A DNA stretch of 37,590 bases from Nitrospirota bacterium (GCA_016234115.1 JACRHD010000007.1:1-37590), one strand, 5' to 3'. Shown: positions 1 through 8,842, counted from the stretch's first letter. A program made the numbers and translations. Notes: generated by a model not told the origin, from the letters alone.

Positions 1-145
1 ATTTATTTATCCGCAGATTACACAGATTTCACAGATTGAAACAATATTTCTAAATACATCTGTGTTAATCAGTATAATCTGTGGATTAATATTTATTTTT
101 TTCCTCTGTGGTCTCTGTGGTTTGTCTCTTGATGGTGAATCAGGG
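1..145. repeat. Dispersed 145-bp repeat, copy 1
   Basis: Positions 1-145 match 17170-17314 in the same orientation with 5 mismatches and no gaps by my alignment. The unit is an imperfect palindrome: an arm carrying CAGATTACACAGATT is answered by TGTGTTAATCAGTATAATCTG further right. It is noncoding and the left edge is cut by the window start. Confidence 0.9.
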
Positions 146-280
146 GACAACGGCGCAATTAGCTTGCTTTATGAATGCAAAACAATTTCTTATTAGACAA
201 GAGACATGCCCTTTGTGGTATATACAAAAGAGTTATTATTGAAACAGCCGCCGGGCTGCGGCATTCAGGGAGGACTTAAA

Positions 281-574
281 ATGGCTTTCGTTTATATACG
301 GTACAGGATTGAGAATTACAAAAAATGGAAAACCGCTTTCAATGACGCCTTTGAGATGAGGAAGAAGGGAGGTGAGAAGAGCTACCGTGTTTTTCGAAGC
401 TCCGACGATCCGAAAGAAATGGTCCTTCTGCAGGAGTGGAGCAGTATCGCCGGCGCCCGCAGGTTCATAAATTCAAAAGCAGTACAACAGTGCATGGCCC
501 GGGCCGGTGTAGTCGGAAAACGCGAAATCTTTTTTTTAAAAGAAGTCCCGCAGGCCGACCAATCCGTACATTAA
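281..574 (+). CDS. Small ABM-like (dimeric alpha/beta barrel) protein
   Basis: A 97-residue protein starting at ATG 281, chosen because AGGGAGGA lies 5-12 nt upstream; an in-frame ATG at 206 has no comparable site and adds an unlikely 25-residue leader. The pattern (a YIRYRIENYKKWKTAF opening strand/helix, a central VLLQEWSS strand, a SKAVQQCMARAGV helix and a final hydrophobic strand) resembles the antibiotic-biosynthesis-monooxygenase/ferredoxin-like fold found in many small cytoplasmic proteins. I see no catalytic signature and cannot name a substrate. It stands alone between the repeat at 1-145 and a convergent membrane-protein gene. The fold call is moderate; function is unknown. Confidence 0.6.
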   Translation: MAFVYIRYRIENYKKWKTAFNDAFEMRKKGGEKSYRVFRSSDDPKEMVLLQEWSSIAGARRFINSKAVQQCMARAGVVGKREIFFLKEVPQADQSVH

Positions 575-700
575 AATTCATCACAGACTGCTTGAACACG
601 CGCCCTTATGCAAAACGGCCGTGTTATGCCGACATTGTTTGCGGTAAATAGAAGGATCAGGGAACAGGGTTCAACTCCCCGATAGTATTTATTTTAAGGC

Positions 701-2053
701 TTATCGATGCTGATGTTTCCCGGCCGAAGAAATCACAATGTCTTTAATCGTCTTTTCTCCAAGGGCAGCGATGTATGCGTCATCCAGTCTTTTTATAATA
801 TTGTCCACTTCAGTTACCTGGAACATTCTATGCTCTATTGAGACCGCTTCATGATGGGCAATTCTCACAGCATTGAAAATGTCTCTCAGGGGAATATTTT
901 CAATATCTCTTGCGGGGAGGTATCCCGGCGGATCAGTTCCGGTTTCGATAAGCAATTCATTGCGCACTAATAAAGTGATTACATCATGAACGGCGTCAAC
1001 AGGGAGATTGAGGCGGGCCACAAGAGAATTGAGGGTCCACGAATGCCTGCCGTAATAATAGTCGTAACTGATCAGGTACATGATTAAAACCGCGGTCCTT
1101 TCCCTGAGCCGGTTGCTGAAATGAAATACCTCTTTCTTAATCGATAGAAACTGGGGATACTGGTGGTAGAAAGATATCTGCGCACCGACGAGGAGTATGA
1201 GCCAGCTTACGTACAGCCATATCATAAACATGACAAGGACGGCAAAGCCGGAATATATGGCCGCGTATTGAGTAGACGATACGACGAAATAAGTAAAACC
1301 CCAGCCGGCCGTCTGCCATAGAATTCCCGCCAGCACGCCTCCGAACAGGGCCGACCTGAAATTCACTCTTGTATTAGGCAGAAAAATGTAAAGAAACGTG
1401 AATACTCCGCTGATGATAATATACGGAGTTACTCTGGCCGCCAAATAAAAAAAAGGTCCGAAGACCTCTATCCTCATGAGTTTCTGAACAAAGGCATGAC
1501 TCATAAAAGACGCGGTAAGACCGGCGGCGGAAAATATCAGGACAGGCACTATCAGCAGCACGCTGGTATAATCGCTGAAGCGTCTCCTGAAACTTCTTGC
1601 CCGTTTCACCATCCAGATATAGTTGAAGGCCGACTCGACTTTCTGAATGACAGACAGGAAGGTATATATAAGCATCACAAAGCCGAGCGAGCCGAGCACG
1701 CCGACTTGCATATTTTCTATAAAGCCGGCGATCTTTGCCGTTATTTCTTCACCCTTTTCACCAAGCGGGGCAAGGAATTCAAGAAGGTATGGGACCATTA
1801 TCTGGTTGTGCACTCCAAAGGCCTTTAACACGGAAAAACTTATTGCCAGGACCGGCACAATTGCGAGAATAACGGTATAGACAAGACCCATTGCCCTGAG
1901 CGTCAACTGTCCCTCCGTAAACTCCTTCAGGGCGACGCTGCACAGTCTCAGCGATTTGACAAGGAACGACTTGAATTTCCCGAGGGCGCCGGTATCCATC
2001 TCCCATAGTCCCCTGGAAAAAAAGTCCGTTAATTTTTTTTTGACGTTTATCAT
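701..2053 (-). CDS. YihY/BrkB family inner-membrane protein
   Basis: A 450-residue polytopic membrane protein. About six hydrophobic segments are visible from residue 50 to 290, including LGLVYTVILAIVPVLAISF-like, LIYTFLSVI, SVLLIVPVLIFSAAG, YIIISGVFTFLYIFLP and FAVLVMFMIWLYVSWLILL. This is the YihY family, long mis-named ribonuclease BN; E. coli RNase BN activity belongs to another protein, so I do not assign nuclease function. The family core is about 280-300 residues. Here about 150 extra C-terminal residues form a soluble tail that looks like a winged-helix domain (SLVARLNLPVDAVHDVITLL), as in longer members of the family. ATG 2053 is preceded by AGAGGC. It transcribes away from the zinc-ribbon gene at 2187. 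Confidence 0.85.
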   Translation of the reverse strand: MINVKKKLTDFFSRGLWEMDTGALGKFKSFLVKSLRLCSVALKEFTEGQLTLRAMGLVYTVILAIVPVLAISFSVLKAFGVHNQIMVPYLLEFLAPLGEKGEEITAKIAGFIENMQVGVLGSLGFVMLIYTFLSVIQKVESAFNYIWMVKRARSFRRRFSDYTSVLLIVPVLIFSAAGLTASFMSHAFVQKLMRIEVFGPFFYLAARVTPYIIISGVFTFLYIFLPNTRVNFRSALFGGVLAGILWQTAGWGFTYFVVSSTQYAAIYSGFAVLVMFMIWLYVSWLILLVGAQISFYHQYPQFLSIKKEVFHFSNRLRERTAVLIMYLISYDYYYGRHSWTLNSLVARLNLPVDAVHDVITLLVRNELLIETGTDPPGYLPARDIENIPLRDIFNAVRIAHHEAVSIEHRMFQVTEVDNIIKRLDDAYIAALGEKTIKDIVISSAGKHQHR

Positions 2054-2186
2054 TTGCCTCTATTCAATTTATGTTTTACCCTTACAATGACTTTTGTCTG
2101 AGTCGCTCCTGCGGCTTCCATCCGTACCTCCTGCTTAACTTGGGAATTGCCGATATGAAAATTCTATCATATTTAATTCAGGAGAA

Positions 2187-2531
2187 ATGGTTTTGAAAAA
2201 CTGCAATCGGAGCATTATAATATCAAAACAAAAGGCGATGCAAAGAAACGATGATAAACAGGTTACGCGTGAATTCTGGCTGCGCCAGGGACGTCAGCTT
2301 CTGGCCATAGCAGCAGCGCTTTTTCTCGTCTTGTTGATGGCTGTGGCCCATAAGCGCCATGATCTGTTCGGGGAATATTCAAAAAATACCCTGATCGCGG
2401 TCCAGCTTGTGGTAATAACTGCGTTTATTGCCTTTACCGCCTTTAACTGGAGATGCCCCGCATGTAAGAAATATCTCGGCAGGGATATTTATAAACGCGG
2501 GTGTAAACATTGCGGGACCAGGTTGAGATAA
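2187..2531 (+). CDS. Small membrane protein with C-terminal zinc ribbon
   Basis: A 114-residue protein with two hydrophobic helices (about residues 38-53 and 68-86) followed by a zinc-ribbon tail, CPAC then CKHCG at residues 91-110. This predicts a two-pass membrane protein with a small metal-bound cytoplasmic knob. ATG 2187 is only 2 nt from AGGAG (2180-2184). TTG at 2193, in frame and 8 nt from that site, is an equally good start, and ATG 2238 is a third option that would remove a basic leader. I recognise no named family. It is divergent from the YihY-family gene and convergent with the ABC-F gene. Confidence 0.6.
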   Translation: MVLKNCNRSIIISKQKAMQRNDDKQVTREFWLRQGRQLLAIAAALFLVLLMAVAHKRHDLFGEYSKNTLIAVQLVVITAFIAFTAFNWRCPACKKYLGRDIYKRGCKHCGTRLR

Positions 2532-2561
2532 GTTACCGGGTCATTCCGGATAAATGAAATA

Positions 2562-4475
2562 TCAGGGGGCGACGCCGCCGACAGGCGTCGACTTCAATAT
2601 TGCTTCCAGGAATTCCCACCGCTCATAGGCTTCGGCGATTTCTTTTTCGAGTTCTCCGATTTTAGACTTGATCTCCGGTAACCTGCTTCCGTTTTGCTTA
2701 TAGAATTCAGGATTCGCGAGGGATTCATACAGCCCGTCACGCCCGGCTTCCAGCGATTCAATGAGAGCAGGCAGGGCCTCGATCTCTTTCTTCTCTTTGA
2801 AGGTCAGGGTACGCGGGCGCTCCTGCTTCTGACGGGGTTTTGCGGGCTTTGCGGGTCGTTCCGGTTTTTCCGGAGCCGAGGGTTTACGCTGTCTCAGCCA
2901 GTCGTCATACCCACCGACGTATTCTTCGACCCTGCCGCCGCCTTCAAACACTATCGTGCTCGTTACGATGTTATTGAGGAACGCCCGGTCGTGGCTTACG
3001 AGAAGGACCGTGCCCCGGTACTCCATCAGCATCTCCTCAAGGAGCTCAAGCGTGTCCGTGTCGAGATCGTTTGTGGGCTCGTCCATGACCAGTACGTTTG
3101 ATGGTCTTGTGAAGAGCTTCGCAAGCAGGGCGCGGTTTCGCTCACCGCCTGAGAGGACCTTTACCGGGGAGCGGGCGCGCTCAGGGGGGAAAAGAAAATC
3201 TTCGAGATAACCTATTATGTGTCTCGTCTTTCCGTTGACGGTCACATGACTGCCTCCGTCCGCGACGTTTTCCATAACTGATTTGTCGTCATTCAATTGC
3301 TCGCGGTGCTGATCGAAATAGGCGACCTCGATTTTAGTCCCTCTTCGCACGGAGCTGCTGTGAGGCTTCATATCTCCCAACAGAATCCTCAGCAGTGTGG
3401 TCTTGCCGGAACCATTGGGGCCGATGATGCCGATCTTGTCGCCGCGCATGATGACCGTGGAGAAATTATTTATCACGGGAACGCCTTCGTATATATGTCC
3501 GAGGTCTTTGGCCTCAAGGACGAGTCTGCCTGACCGTTCGGCCTCGTTCAGTCTCATCGCTGCGCTGCCGGCCTGTTCGCGTCTTGCGCGGCGCTCAGTC
3601 CTCATCTCCTTCAGTGCCCTTACACGCCCTTCGTTGCGCGTGCGCCTGGCCCTGATACCCTGCCTTATCCACGCCTCTTCCTGCGAGAGCTTCCTGTCGA
3701 ACAGGGCGTTGCGGGTCGCTTCCGCATCGAGTTCGGCCTGTCTTCTCGTCAGGTAGGTTGTGTAATCGCCGGGCCAGTCCGTGACTCGGCCCCGGTCCAG
3801 CTCGATGATTCGTGTTGCCAGGGACTGAAGGAACTCGCGGTCGTGCGTTATAAAAAGCAGGGAACCGCGATACCCGGTGAGAAATTCCTCAAGCCACGCG
3901 ATAGAACCTATATCGAGATGGTTGGTCGGTTCATCGAGCAGCAGCAGGTCCGGCTCATTAACGAGCGCGCGGGCCAGCAGCGCCCTCCTTTTATTTCCGC
4001 CGGAGAGTTCGGCTACCGGGGCTTCAGGGTCCAGCCTGAGACGGGAAAGCACGGTCTCAACCCTCTGCTGTATCTGCCAGCCGCCTGAGGATTCGATCAG
4101 GCGCTGAAGCCGTTCGAGCTCCGCGATCAGGGTTGTGTCCCCACCGTGCGAAAGCCTGACGCTTACGGAGTGGTAATCTGAAAGCAGGCCGACCATATCG
4201 CCGAGCCCTCCGGAGACAACGTCGAATACCGTCCCCGTGAGGTCCTGCGGGACTTCCTGCGACAGAGACGCTATCCTCACACCCTGCGCGTATATGACAT
4301 CGCCCGAGTCCGGGGTGATCTCGCCGGTGATGATCTTCATAAGCGTGGACTTGCCGGCCCCGTTCCTTCCGACAAGACAGACCCGCTCGCCGCTGCCGAT
4401 CCGGAGCGTCACCCCATCGATCACCTCCGGGCCTCCGAAGGCGAGCCTTATGTCCTGTAAACAGACTAATGACAT
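2562..4475 (-). CDS. uup: ABC-F family ATPase, Uup type
   Basis: A 637-residue soluble protein with two ABC ATPase domains and no membrane segments. Domain 1 has Walker A GRNGAGKST, signature LSGGNKRR and Walker B LLLLDEPTNHLD. Domain 2 has GPNGSGKTT, LSGGERNR and VLVMDEPTNDLD. An Arg-rich linker separates them. The C-terminal ~90 residues, after a Pro/Lys-rich stretch, form a charged coiled coil typical of Uup rather than EttA. ABC-F proteins act on ribosomes; Uup is linked to DNA-repeat stability and ribosome assembly in E. coli. ATG 4475 has only a weak upstream site. A terminator-like hairpin and a palindrome separate it from metF, so it probably has its own promoter. Confidence 0.92.
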   Translation of the reverse strand: MSLVCLQDIRLAFGGPEVIDGVTLRIGSGERVCLVGRNGAGKSTLMKIITGEITPDSGDVIYAQGVRIASLSQEVPQDLTGTVFDVVSGGLGDMVGLLSDYHSVSVRLSHGGDTTLIAELERLQRLIESSGGWQIQQRVETVLSRLRLDPEAPVAELSGGNKRRALLARALVNEPDLLLLDEPTNHLDIGSIAWLEEFLTGYRGSLLFITHDREFLQSLATRIIELDRGRVTDWPGDYTTYLTRRQAELDAEATRNALFDRKLSQEEAWIRQGIRARRTRNEGRVRALKEMRTERRARREQAGSAAMRLNEAERSGRLVLEAKDLGHIYEGVPVINNFSTVIMRGDKIGIIGPNGSGKTTLLRILLGDMKPHSSSVRRGTKIEVAYFDQHREQLNDDKSVMENVADGGSHVTVNGKTRHIIGYLEDFLFPPERARSPVKVLSGGERNRALLAKLFTRPSNVLVMDEPTNDLDTDTLELLEEMLMEYRGTVLLVSHDRAFLNNIVTSTIVFEGGGRVEEYVGGYDDWLRQRKPSAPEKPERPAKPAKPRQKQERPRTLTFKEKKEIEALPALIESLEAGRDGLYESLANPEFYKQNGSRLPEIKSKIGELEKEIAEAYERWEFLEAILKSTPVGGVAP

Positions 4476-4489
4476 ATATCACCTATATC

Positions 4490-4580
4490 CAGTAGCAAGT
4501 AGTTAGTAGTAAGCAGCTAAGGGAAAAACATACCCTGAAGTTTACCCCCTTAACTACTGACTACTTGCTACTAACTACTG
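4490..4580. repeat. Palindromic repeat (AGTAG-rich arms)
   Basis: The left arm 4490-4523 and right arm 4547-4580 are imperfect reverse complements built from CAAGTAGTTAGTAG-type words. It lies in the metF-uup gap, just upstream of the uup start on the minus strand. It is a short nonautonomous palindrome of the kind scattered through the window. Confidence 0.75.
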
Positions 4581-4588
4581 AAAAAATC

Positions 4589-4620
4589 AAAGAGAGCCCG
4601 GTACAATCCGGACCCTCTTT
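4589..4620 (-). terminator. Probable terminator after metF
   Basis: On the minus strand an imperfect hairpin (AAAGAGGG / CTCTCTTT outer arms, CCGG / CCGG inner arms) is followed by GATTTTTT. It lies about 38 nt past the metF stop codon. Confidence 0.6.
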
Positions 4621-4658
4621 TAATTTGAAATTTCAAATTTGAAATTTGAGATTTTAAG

Positions 4659-5540
4659 TTACAGCAGTCCCGCTCTTTCCATGATCGTCGGCACCTTGTC
4701 TTCCATTCCGATCGCCATTATATGGACGCCGTCGCAGATTTTTTCATCCTTCAACTGCCTGATGTGCCGGGCCGCGATGTTTAACCCTGTATCGAGGGCC
4801 TTTTCCTTTCCCGCAGCCTTGATTTCATCAATGAGGTTCTGAGGCACCTTGATCCCCGGGACGAAGTTGTTCATGAAGTTTGCCATTCCGGCGCTCTTGA
4901 GGACAACGATGCCTGCCATGATTTTAACAGGGAACTGCCTTGCGTGCGCCATGAAGGTCTTGAATTTTTCTATGTCGTAGATCGCCTGCGTCTGAAAGAA
5001 CTTCGCGCCTGCCTTCACCTTTTTTTCGAATTTCATGAGCTGAGGCTCTATGGGTATGGACTCCGGTGTCACAACAGCCCCCTGGAAATAATCGGTCGGA
5101 CCTTTCAGCTCATTGCCGGACATGTCCTTCCCATTATTGAGACCGTCGACAATCTTCAGAAGCTGGACGGACTCCACGTCATATACGGGTTTCGCCTGCT
5201 TGTGGTCCCCGGCTGAGACGTGATCGCCTGTCATGCAGAGGACGTTCTTTATCCCTAACACGTACGCGCCCAACAAGTCCGCCTGAAGCCCGATCCTGTT
5301 TCTGTCGCGGCAGGTCATCTGGAGTATCGGTTCGAGCCCGTTTTCCAGCGCCAGCTTGCATACGGCGATGGACGATATCCTCATTACGGCCGACTGGTTG
5401 TCGGTAATGTTCGCCGCGTCGATCTTGCCCCGCAGGATTTCCATGTGGTGCAGCATCTCCTTTATGTCCGTCCCCTTCGGAGGGCCTATTTCCGCGGTAA
5501 CTACGAATTTGCCTGAGTTAAGCGTATCCCTGAAGCTCAC
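4659..5540 (-). CDS. metF: Methylenetetrahydrofolate reductase, MetF family
   Basis: A 293-residue TIM-barrel flavoprotein that reduces 5,10-methylene-THF to 5-methyl-THF. Family landmarks are the N-terminal VTAEIGPPKGTD, DNQSAVMRISS, LQMTCRDRNRIGLQADLLG, VLCMTGDH and KAGAKFFQTQAIYD. The start is GTG 5540 with AAAGGAGG upstream; it overlaps the metV stop as GTGA, indicating translational coupling. In acetogens and related anaerobes MetF works together with MetV in the methyl branch of the Wood-Ljungdahl pathway, and the pairing here argues for that role over methionine synthesis alone. No RnfC2 or HdrA partner gene is adjacent, so the electron donor cannot be inferred. Confidence 0.93.
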   Translation of the reverse strand: MSFRDTLNSGKFVVTAEIGPPKGTDIKEMLHHMEILRGKIDAANITDNQSAVMRISSIAVCKLALENGLEPILQMTCRDRNRIGLQADLLGAYVLGIKNVLCMTGDHVSAGDHKQAKPVYDVESVQLLKIVDGLNNGKDMSGNELKGPTDYFQGAVVTPESIPIEPQLMKFEKKVKAGAKFFQTQAIYDIEKFKTFMAHARQFPVKIMAGIVVLKSAGMANFMNNFVPGIKVPQNLIDEIKAAGKEKALDTGLNIAARHIRQLKDEKICDGVHIMAIGMEDKVPTIMERAGLL

Positions 5541-6205
5541 TTTTTCTTTTCCTCCTTTGTCCTGGCGATTAGCGCGCGGGGTTTCTGGCTCTTGGACCAG
5601 TCTTTTGCCTCCCTTGTCTTTTTCATGTCATCGAGCCTGTTGATCTTATTCAGCCTCTCATAAATCCGCACCCAGCAGCACTGGATGTCCGGGCTGACCT
5701 CGCATTTTCCCTCATTCGTCCCGCCGCACGGCCCGTTAAGGAGCCCTTTGGGACATGCAGTCACCGGGCATATGCCTCCCGTCTCATCGAGAATGCACTC
5801 GCCGCACAGTGAACACCTTTCGTCGAATATCTGAAAGCGGGTCATGTTCGCGAGAAACATAGTATCGTTGGATTGATATACGGGTTTTTCGGGGAAGATC
5901 TCGACAGCGGCCTGCGTGCCCGCGCCGCAGGACATCACTATGACAACGTCCGTTTTATCGAGCTGTTCTTTAAACGGCTTCAGCTCGACCTTTGTGCCCA
6001 GGACCTGACAACCTGTCTTGGCCCTGAAGGTCCCTGTCACGGTCTTGCCTTCCTTCTCAAGCGCCTCTTTCAGTTCAGCCAATTCAGGCTCACCGCCCGT
6101 GCCGCACAGGGACGCGCACTCGGAACAGCCGACAAGAAAGAAACTCTTGTAGTCCTTTATATTCTCCATCAGGTCTTTGAATTCTCTTTTTTTCGTTGCA
6201 ATCAT
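5537..6205 (-). CDS. metV: MetV-like methylene-THF reductase partner, Cys-rich
   Basis: A 222-residue protein with the MetV (methylene-THF reductase C-terminal) pattern. An N-terminal half with LVGCSECASLCGTGG and VVIVMSCGAGTQ is followed by a Cys-rich half: CSLCGEC, GGICPVTACPKGLLNGPCGG and KCEVSPDIQCCW. These residues can hold zinc and an iron-sulfur cluster. MetV forms a complex with MetF in acetogens. The tail is basic and Lys-rich. ATG 6205 follows AAGGAGAA. The gene sits between folD and metF on the minus strand, and the GTGA overlap with metF supports a stoichiometric complex. Confidence in the family is high; the cofactor content is inferred from the cysteines only. Confidence 0.9.
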   Translation of the reverse strand: MIATKKREFKDLMENIKDYKSFFLVGCSECASLCGTGGEPELAELKEALEKEGKTVTGTFRAKTGCQVLGTKVELKPFKEQLDKTDVVIVMSCGAGTQAAVEIFPEKPVYQSNDTMFLANMTRFQIFDERCSLCGECILDETGGICPVTACPKGLLNGPCGGTNEGKCEVSPDIQCCWVRIYERLNKINRLDDMKKTREAKDWSKSQKPRALIARTKEEKKK

Positions 6206-6228
6206 TTTGTTCTCCTTCGCTTCTAATC

Positions 6229-6325
6229 TTCCCCCTTAGTTAAGGGGGACTGAGGGGGTTATTTAAATAACTCCCCTAACCCCTGCTTTAGGCACCTACT
6301 GTTGGTCTTTTCCAAAGAGGGGGAC
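6229..6325. repeat. MITE-like palindrome, copy A
   Basis: The outer arms CCCCCTTAGTTAAGGGGG... and ...TTTTCCAAAGAGGGGG resemble each other in reverse complement. The right arm contains the segment GGCACCTACTGTTGGTC, found identically at 22015-22031 in copy B (21933-22047). It fills most of the folD-metV gap. Confidence 0.8.
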
Positions 6326-6329
6326 TTAG

Positions 6330-7238
6330 CTATTTTACTCCAGCATGTATCTTAGCTGATTTAACCGTGTTCTTCATAAGCATGGTAATGGTCATGGGGC
6401 CGACGCCGCCGGGCACAGGGGTAATAGCTCCCGCTATTTCCTTGGCTGCGTCAAAGTCTACGTCTCCCTTCAGGATAGGGACCATCTTGCCTGTCTTTTC
6501 ACTCAGCTTTTCACCGACCCTGTTGACGCCTACATCAATTACGCAGGCCCCGGGCTTGATCCATTCAGGCTTTACAAGGCCGGGCACGCCGGCGGCGACA
6601 ATGAGGATGTCCGCGCGCTTGCAGTGCGCTTCCATGTTTTTGGTCCCGGTATGCACAACGGTAACTGTTGAATTAGCGCCCTTGCCTTTCTGAAGCATGA
6701 TGTTCGCGATCGGCTTTCCGACAATATTGGAACGGCCCACAACAACAACTTCCGCTCCCGAGGTCTCGAAACCGGCCCGCACGATCAGCTCCTGAATACC
6801 GGCCGGGGTGCAGGGCAGAAATTTCGCTTCCTCTCCGCCTATCATTAAACGTCCTACATTGACCGGGTGGAAGCCGTCCACGTCCTTGTCGGGGTCTATG
6901 GCGTTGAGGACCTTCTTTTCATTTATATGCTTCGGCAGGGGAAGCTGAACAAGTATGCCGTGCACCTTCGGATCTTTGTTGTACTTGTCGATGAGACCGA
7001 GAAGCTCGGCTTCGGTTATTTCAGCAGACTGGTCGTCCTGTATTGAATTGAATCCAAGCTCGTGGGCTGTTTTCTGCTTGCCTGTAACATAACTGACAGA
7101 CGCCGGGTTCTTACCCACAAGTATGGTAACGAGTCCCGGCACTACCCCGTGTTTTTCTTTTAACTCAGCAATTTCCTTTTTGAGCTCTTCCCGTATCTGC
7201 GCGGCAATTTCCGTGCCGCTGATGATCTTTGCAGCCAT
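6330..7238 (-). CDS. folD: Bifunctional methylene-THF dehydrogenase / methenyl-THF cyclohydrolase
   Basis: A 302-residue FolD. It interconverts methylene-, methenyl- and 10-formyl-THF in the cytoplasm. Canonical residues are in canonical positions: Tyr50 and Lys54 in SYVTGKQKT, Gln98 in VQLPLP, Asp121 in DKDVDGFHP. The Rossmann segment VVVGRSNIVGKP and the PGGVGPMT signature near the C terminus are present. Length is slightly above the usual 280-290. ATG 7238 follows AAGGAGGA. It lies upstream of metV and metF in the same orientation, though a MITE-like repeat intervenes, so co-transcription is likely but not shown. It supplies the middle steps of the methyl branch between formyl-THF and MetF. 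Confidence 0.97.
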   Translation of the reverse strand: MAAKIISGTEIAAQIREELKKEIAELKEKHGVVPGLVTILVGKNPASVSYVTGKQKTAHELGFNSIQDDQSAEITEAELLGLIDKYNKDPKVHGILVQLPLPKHINEKKVLNAIDPDKDVDGFHPVNVGRLMIGGEEAKFLPCTPAGIQELIVRAGFETSGAEVVVVGRSNIVGKPIANIMLQKGKGANSTVTVVHTGTKNMEAHCKRADILIVAAGVPGLVKPEWIKPGACVIDVGVNRVGEKLSEKTGKMVPILKGDVDFDAAKEIAGAITPVPGGVGPMTITMLMKNTVKSAKIHAGVK

Positions 7239-7396
7239 TTTCTTCCTCCTTGTTTAATGTAGTCGGGATTGTAAGTCCGGGGCTAACGTATCAATGCCTT
7301 GCCGTTCCTATTATAACCGATTTCCAATCCCAAGTTCCTGACCTGACAACATGAACCCTTATACTAACAACTTTATAAATAAAGACACTAATTATT

Positions 7397-7502
7397 TGTC
7401 ATGCCCGAAGTCCCCCCGACTAAGACCTTCGAGGGCAGGCTTAATCGGGCATCCAGTTCTTTTAATTGTCTGGATTCCCGCTTACAGACTGCGGGAATGA
7501 CA
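7397..7502. repeat. Dispersed palindromic element between folE and folD
   Basis: The ends are TGTCATGCCCG (7397-7407) and CGGGAATGACA (7492-7502), inverted with one mismatch. Inside are nested short inverted words such as CCCGA...TCGGG. A 12-bp direct repeat, ACAACTTTATAA, occurs at 7367-7378 and 7500-7511. The gap 7239-7535 holds no gene. Confidence 0.7.
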
Positions 7503-7535
7503 ACTTTATAATATATTTATGAACTTTTTTATTAA

Positions 7536-8099
7536 CTAATCTCTCTTTTTTATCAATTCCAAAAGCTCCATCCTCGTCGATTCCTTTGAGCGGAAGATCC
7601 CCCTTACGGCAGAGGTGACTGTTCTCGCGTTGGGTTTCTTGACCCCTCTCATGGAAAGGCAGAGATGTTCCGCGTCTATAATTACCATTGCCCCTTTGGG
7701 CTTTAATTTATCCATAATCAGATCAGCAAGCTGAGTAGTCAGACGCTCCTGTACCTGCGGCCTTTTGGCAAACATCTCAACTGCCTTGGCAAGCTCGCTC
7801 AGACCCACAATTTTTCCGCCCGACGGAATATAAGCGACATGGGCCTTTCCGATAAAGGGCAGGAGATGGTGCTCGCAAACGGAGTGGAAAGGTATGTCCT
7901 TGAGAAGGACCATCTCATCATGACTTTCACCCTCGATAGGCTTCAGCAGTTCTTCGGTCGGGGTCTCGAGCCCCGCGAAGATTTCCTCGTAAAGCTTTGC
8001 TATGCGCTCAGGGGTATTTTTCAGTCCCGCCCTCTCGGGATCTTCGCCGATGCCTTCGAGGATGAGACGCACACCCTTTTCGATTTTTTTCCTGTTCAT
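7536..8099 (-). CDS. folE: GTP cyclohydrolase I (FolE)
   Basis: A 187-residue FolE that converts GTP to dihydroneopterin triphosphate, the first step of tetrahydrofolate synthesis. Zinc ligands are visible as Cys75 and His78 in [10 protein letters not shown] and Cys147 in [41 protein letters not shown] and the C-terminal TSAVRG are family landmarks. Length matches bacterial type IA enzymes. ATG 8099 has GGAG about 9 nt upstream. Its place between the cyclo-ligase and folD groups folate synthesis with folate-dependent one-carbon chemistry, plausible for an organism needing much THF. Repeat elements flank it on both sides. Confidence 0.97.
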   Translation of the reverse strand: MNRKKIEKGVRLILEGIGEDPERAGLKNTPERIAKLYEEIFAGLETPTEELLKPIEGESHDEMVLLKDIPFHSVCEHHLLPFIGKAHVAYIPSGGKIVGLSELAKAVEMFAKRPQVQERLTTQLADLIMDKLKPKGAMVIIDAEHLCLSMRGVKKPNARTVTSAVRGIFRSKESTRMELLELIKKRD

Positions 8100-8143
8100 A
8101 ATGATAGTTACTCCGTTAATTAAAAGCGCAAATCAAAAATAAA

Positions 8144-8252
8144 ACATCAAAAATCAAAATGACAGATTAAAATGTAAAAATCATACGCAAGCTTTTATCT
8201 TTAAGTTTTAAGTTGTCATTTTGCATTCTAATTTTTAATCTTTGATATTTGT
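8144..8252. repeat. A/T-rich imperfect palindrome overrunning the cyclo-ligase 3' end
   Basis: The left arm (CATCAAAAATCAAAATGACAG, split here as CATCAAAAATC and AAAATGACAG, 8145-8165) and right arm (AATTTTTAATCTTTGAT region, 8230-8246, plus TTGTCATTTTGCATT) are imperfect reverse complements. The right arm encodes the last residues and stop codon of the minus-strand cyclo-ligase gene. Confidence 0.65.
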
Positions 8253-8842
8253 CTGCAGTTTATCGTCCTCTTGTCCGTAATGATCTTATCCATTCTCACA
8301 TCATGCGGCTCCGCCGGTATCTCCCGGGCGATCTGCTCTTCAAAGGCTAACGCAATCAGAACCGGCCTTTCTTTACCCTTGCCCCTTGCCCCTTGCCCCT
8401 TGCCCACTGAAAACAGCCTGTCATAATAGCCGCCGCCGTATCCGAGACGGTTTCCGTCTTCATCAAAGCCCGCGCCAGGAACAATTACGACGTCAATCTC
8501 ATTCAAGCCCCTTTCGCCCGACTTCCTGACCGCCGGTTCAGGGATACCCATGTAACCGGGTTCGATTTCAGAAATATTATTTATTGCGAAGAGCCTTAAC
8601 ATCCTCTTTTTGCTTTCGACCCTCGGCAAGACTATTTCCTTCTTTAATTTCAATGCATGCTCTATGCACGCCGCCGTATCCACCTCGCTCCTGAATGAAG
8701 CGTAAAATAATATACTCTGCGCCTTTTTGAAGTCAGCCGACGCATAGAGTCTTTTCCTTATGGCCGCTTCTTTGCCCTTCTTCTGTTCCGGCGTGATACG
8801 GTCTCTTTTTTTTAAAAGTCTTTCTCTGAGAGTCTTCTTCAA
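8228..8842 (-). CDS. 5-formyltetrahydrofolate cyclo-ligase
   Basis: A 204-residue 5-FCL (YgfA/MTHFS family): ATP-dependent conversion of 5-formyl-THF to 5,10-methenyl-THF, returning a dead-end folate to the pool. Landmarks are the basic N terminus LRERLLKKRDRI, FYASFRSEVDT, VIVPGAGFDEDGNRLGYGGGYYDR and VLIALAFEEQI. Between YYDRLFS and PVLIALAF sits an unusual run, VGKGQGARGKGKER, encoded by tandem GGGGCAA DNA repeats (8376-8405). The final residues come from a palindromic repeat. The start is TTG 8842, overlapping the cooC stop as TTGA. No gene symbol is given because naming varies (ygfA, fau, fthC). Confidence 0.92.
   Translation of the reverse strand: MKKTLRERLLKKRDRITPEQKKGKEAAIRKRLYASADFKKAQSILFYASFRSEVDTAACIEHALKLKKEIVLPRVESKKRMLRLFAINNISEIEPGYMGIPEPAVRKSGERGLNEIDVVIVPGAGFDEDGNRLGYGGGYYDRLFSVGKGQGARGKGKERPVLIALAFEEQIAREIPAEPHDVRMDKIITDKRTINCRQISKIKN

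Noticed and set aside
436-651. Second plus-strand ORF overlapping the ABM-like gene
   Set aside because: Basic, low-information product in another frame of a gene with a better ribosome site and fold pattern.
701-2053. Ribonuclease BN assignment for the YihY-family gene
   Set aside because: The historic name is not supported for this family; the sequence shows a polytopic membrane protein without nuclease motifs.
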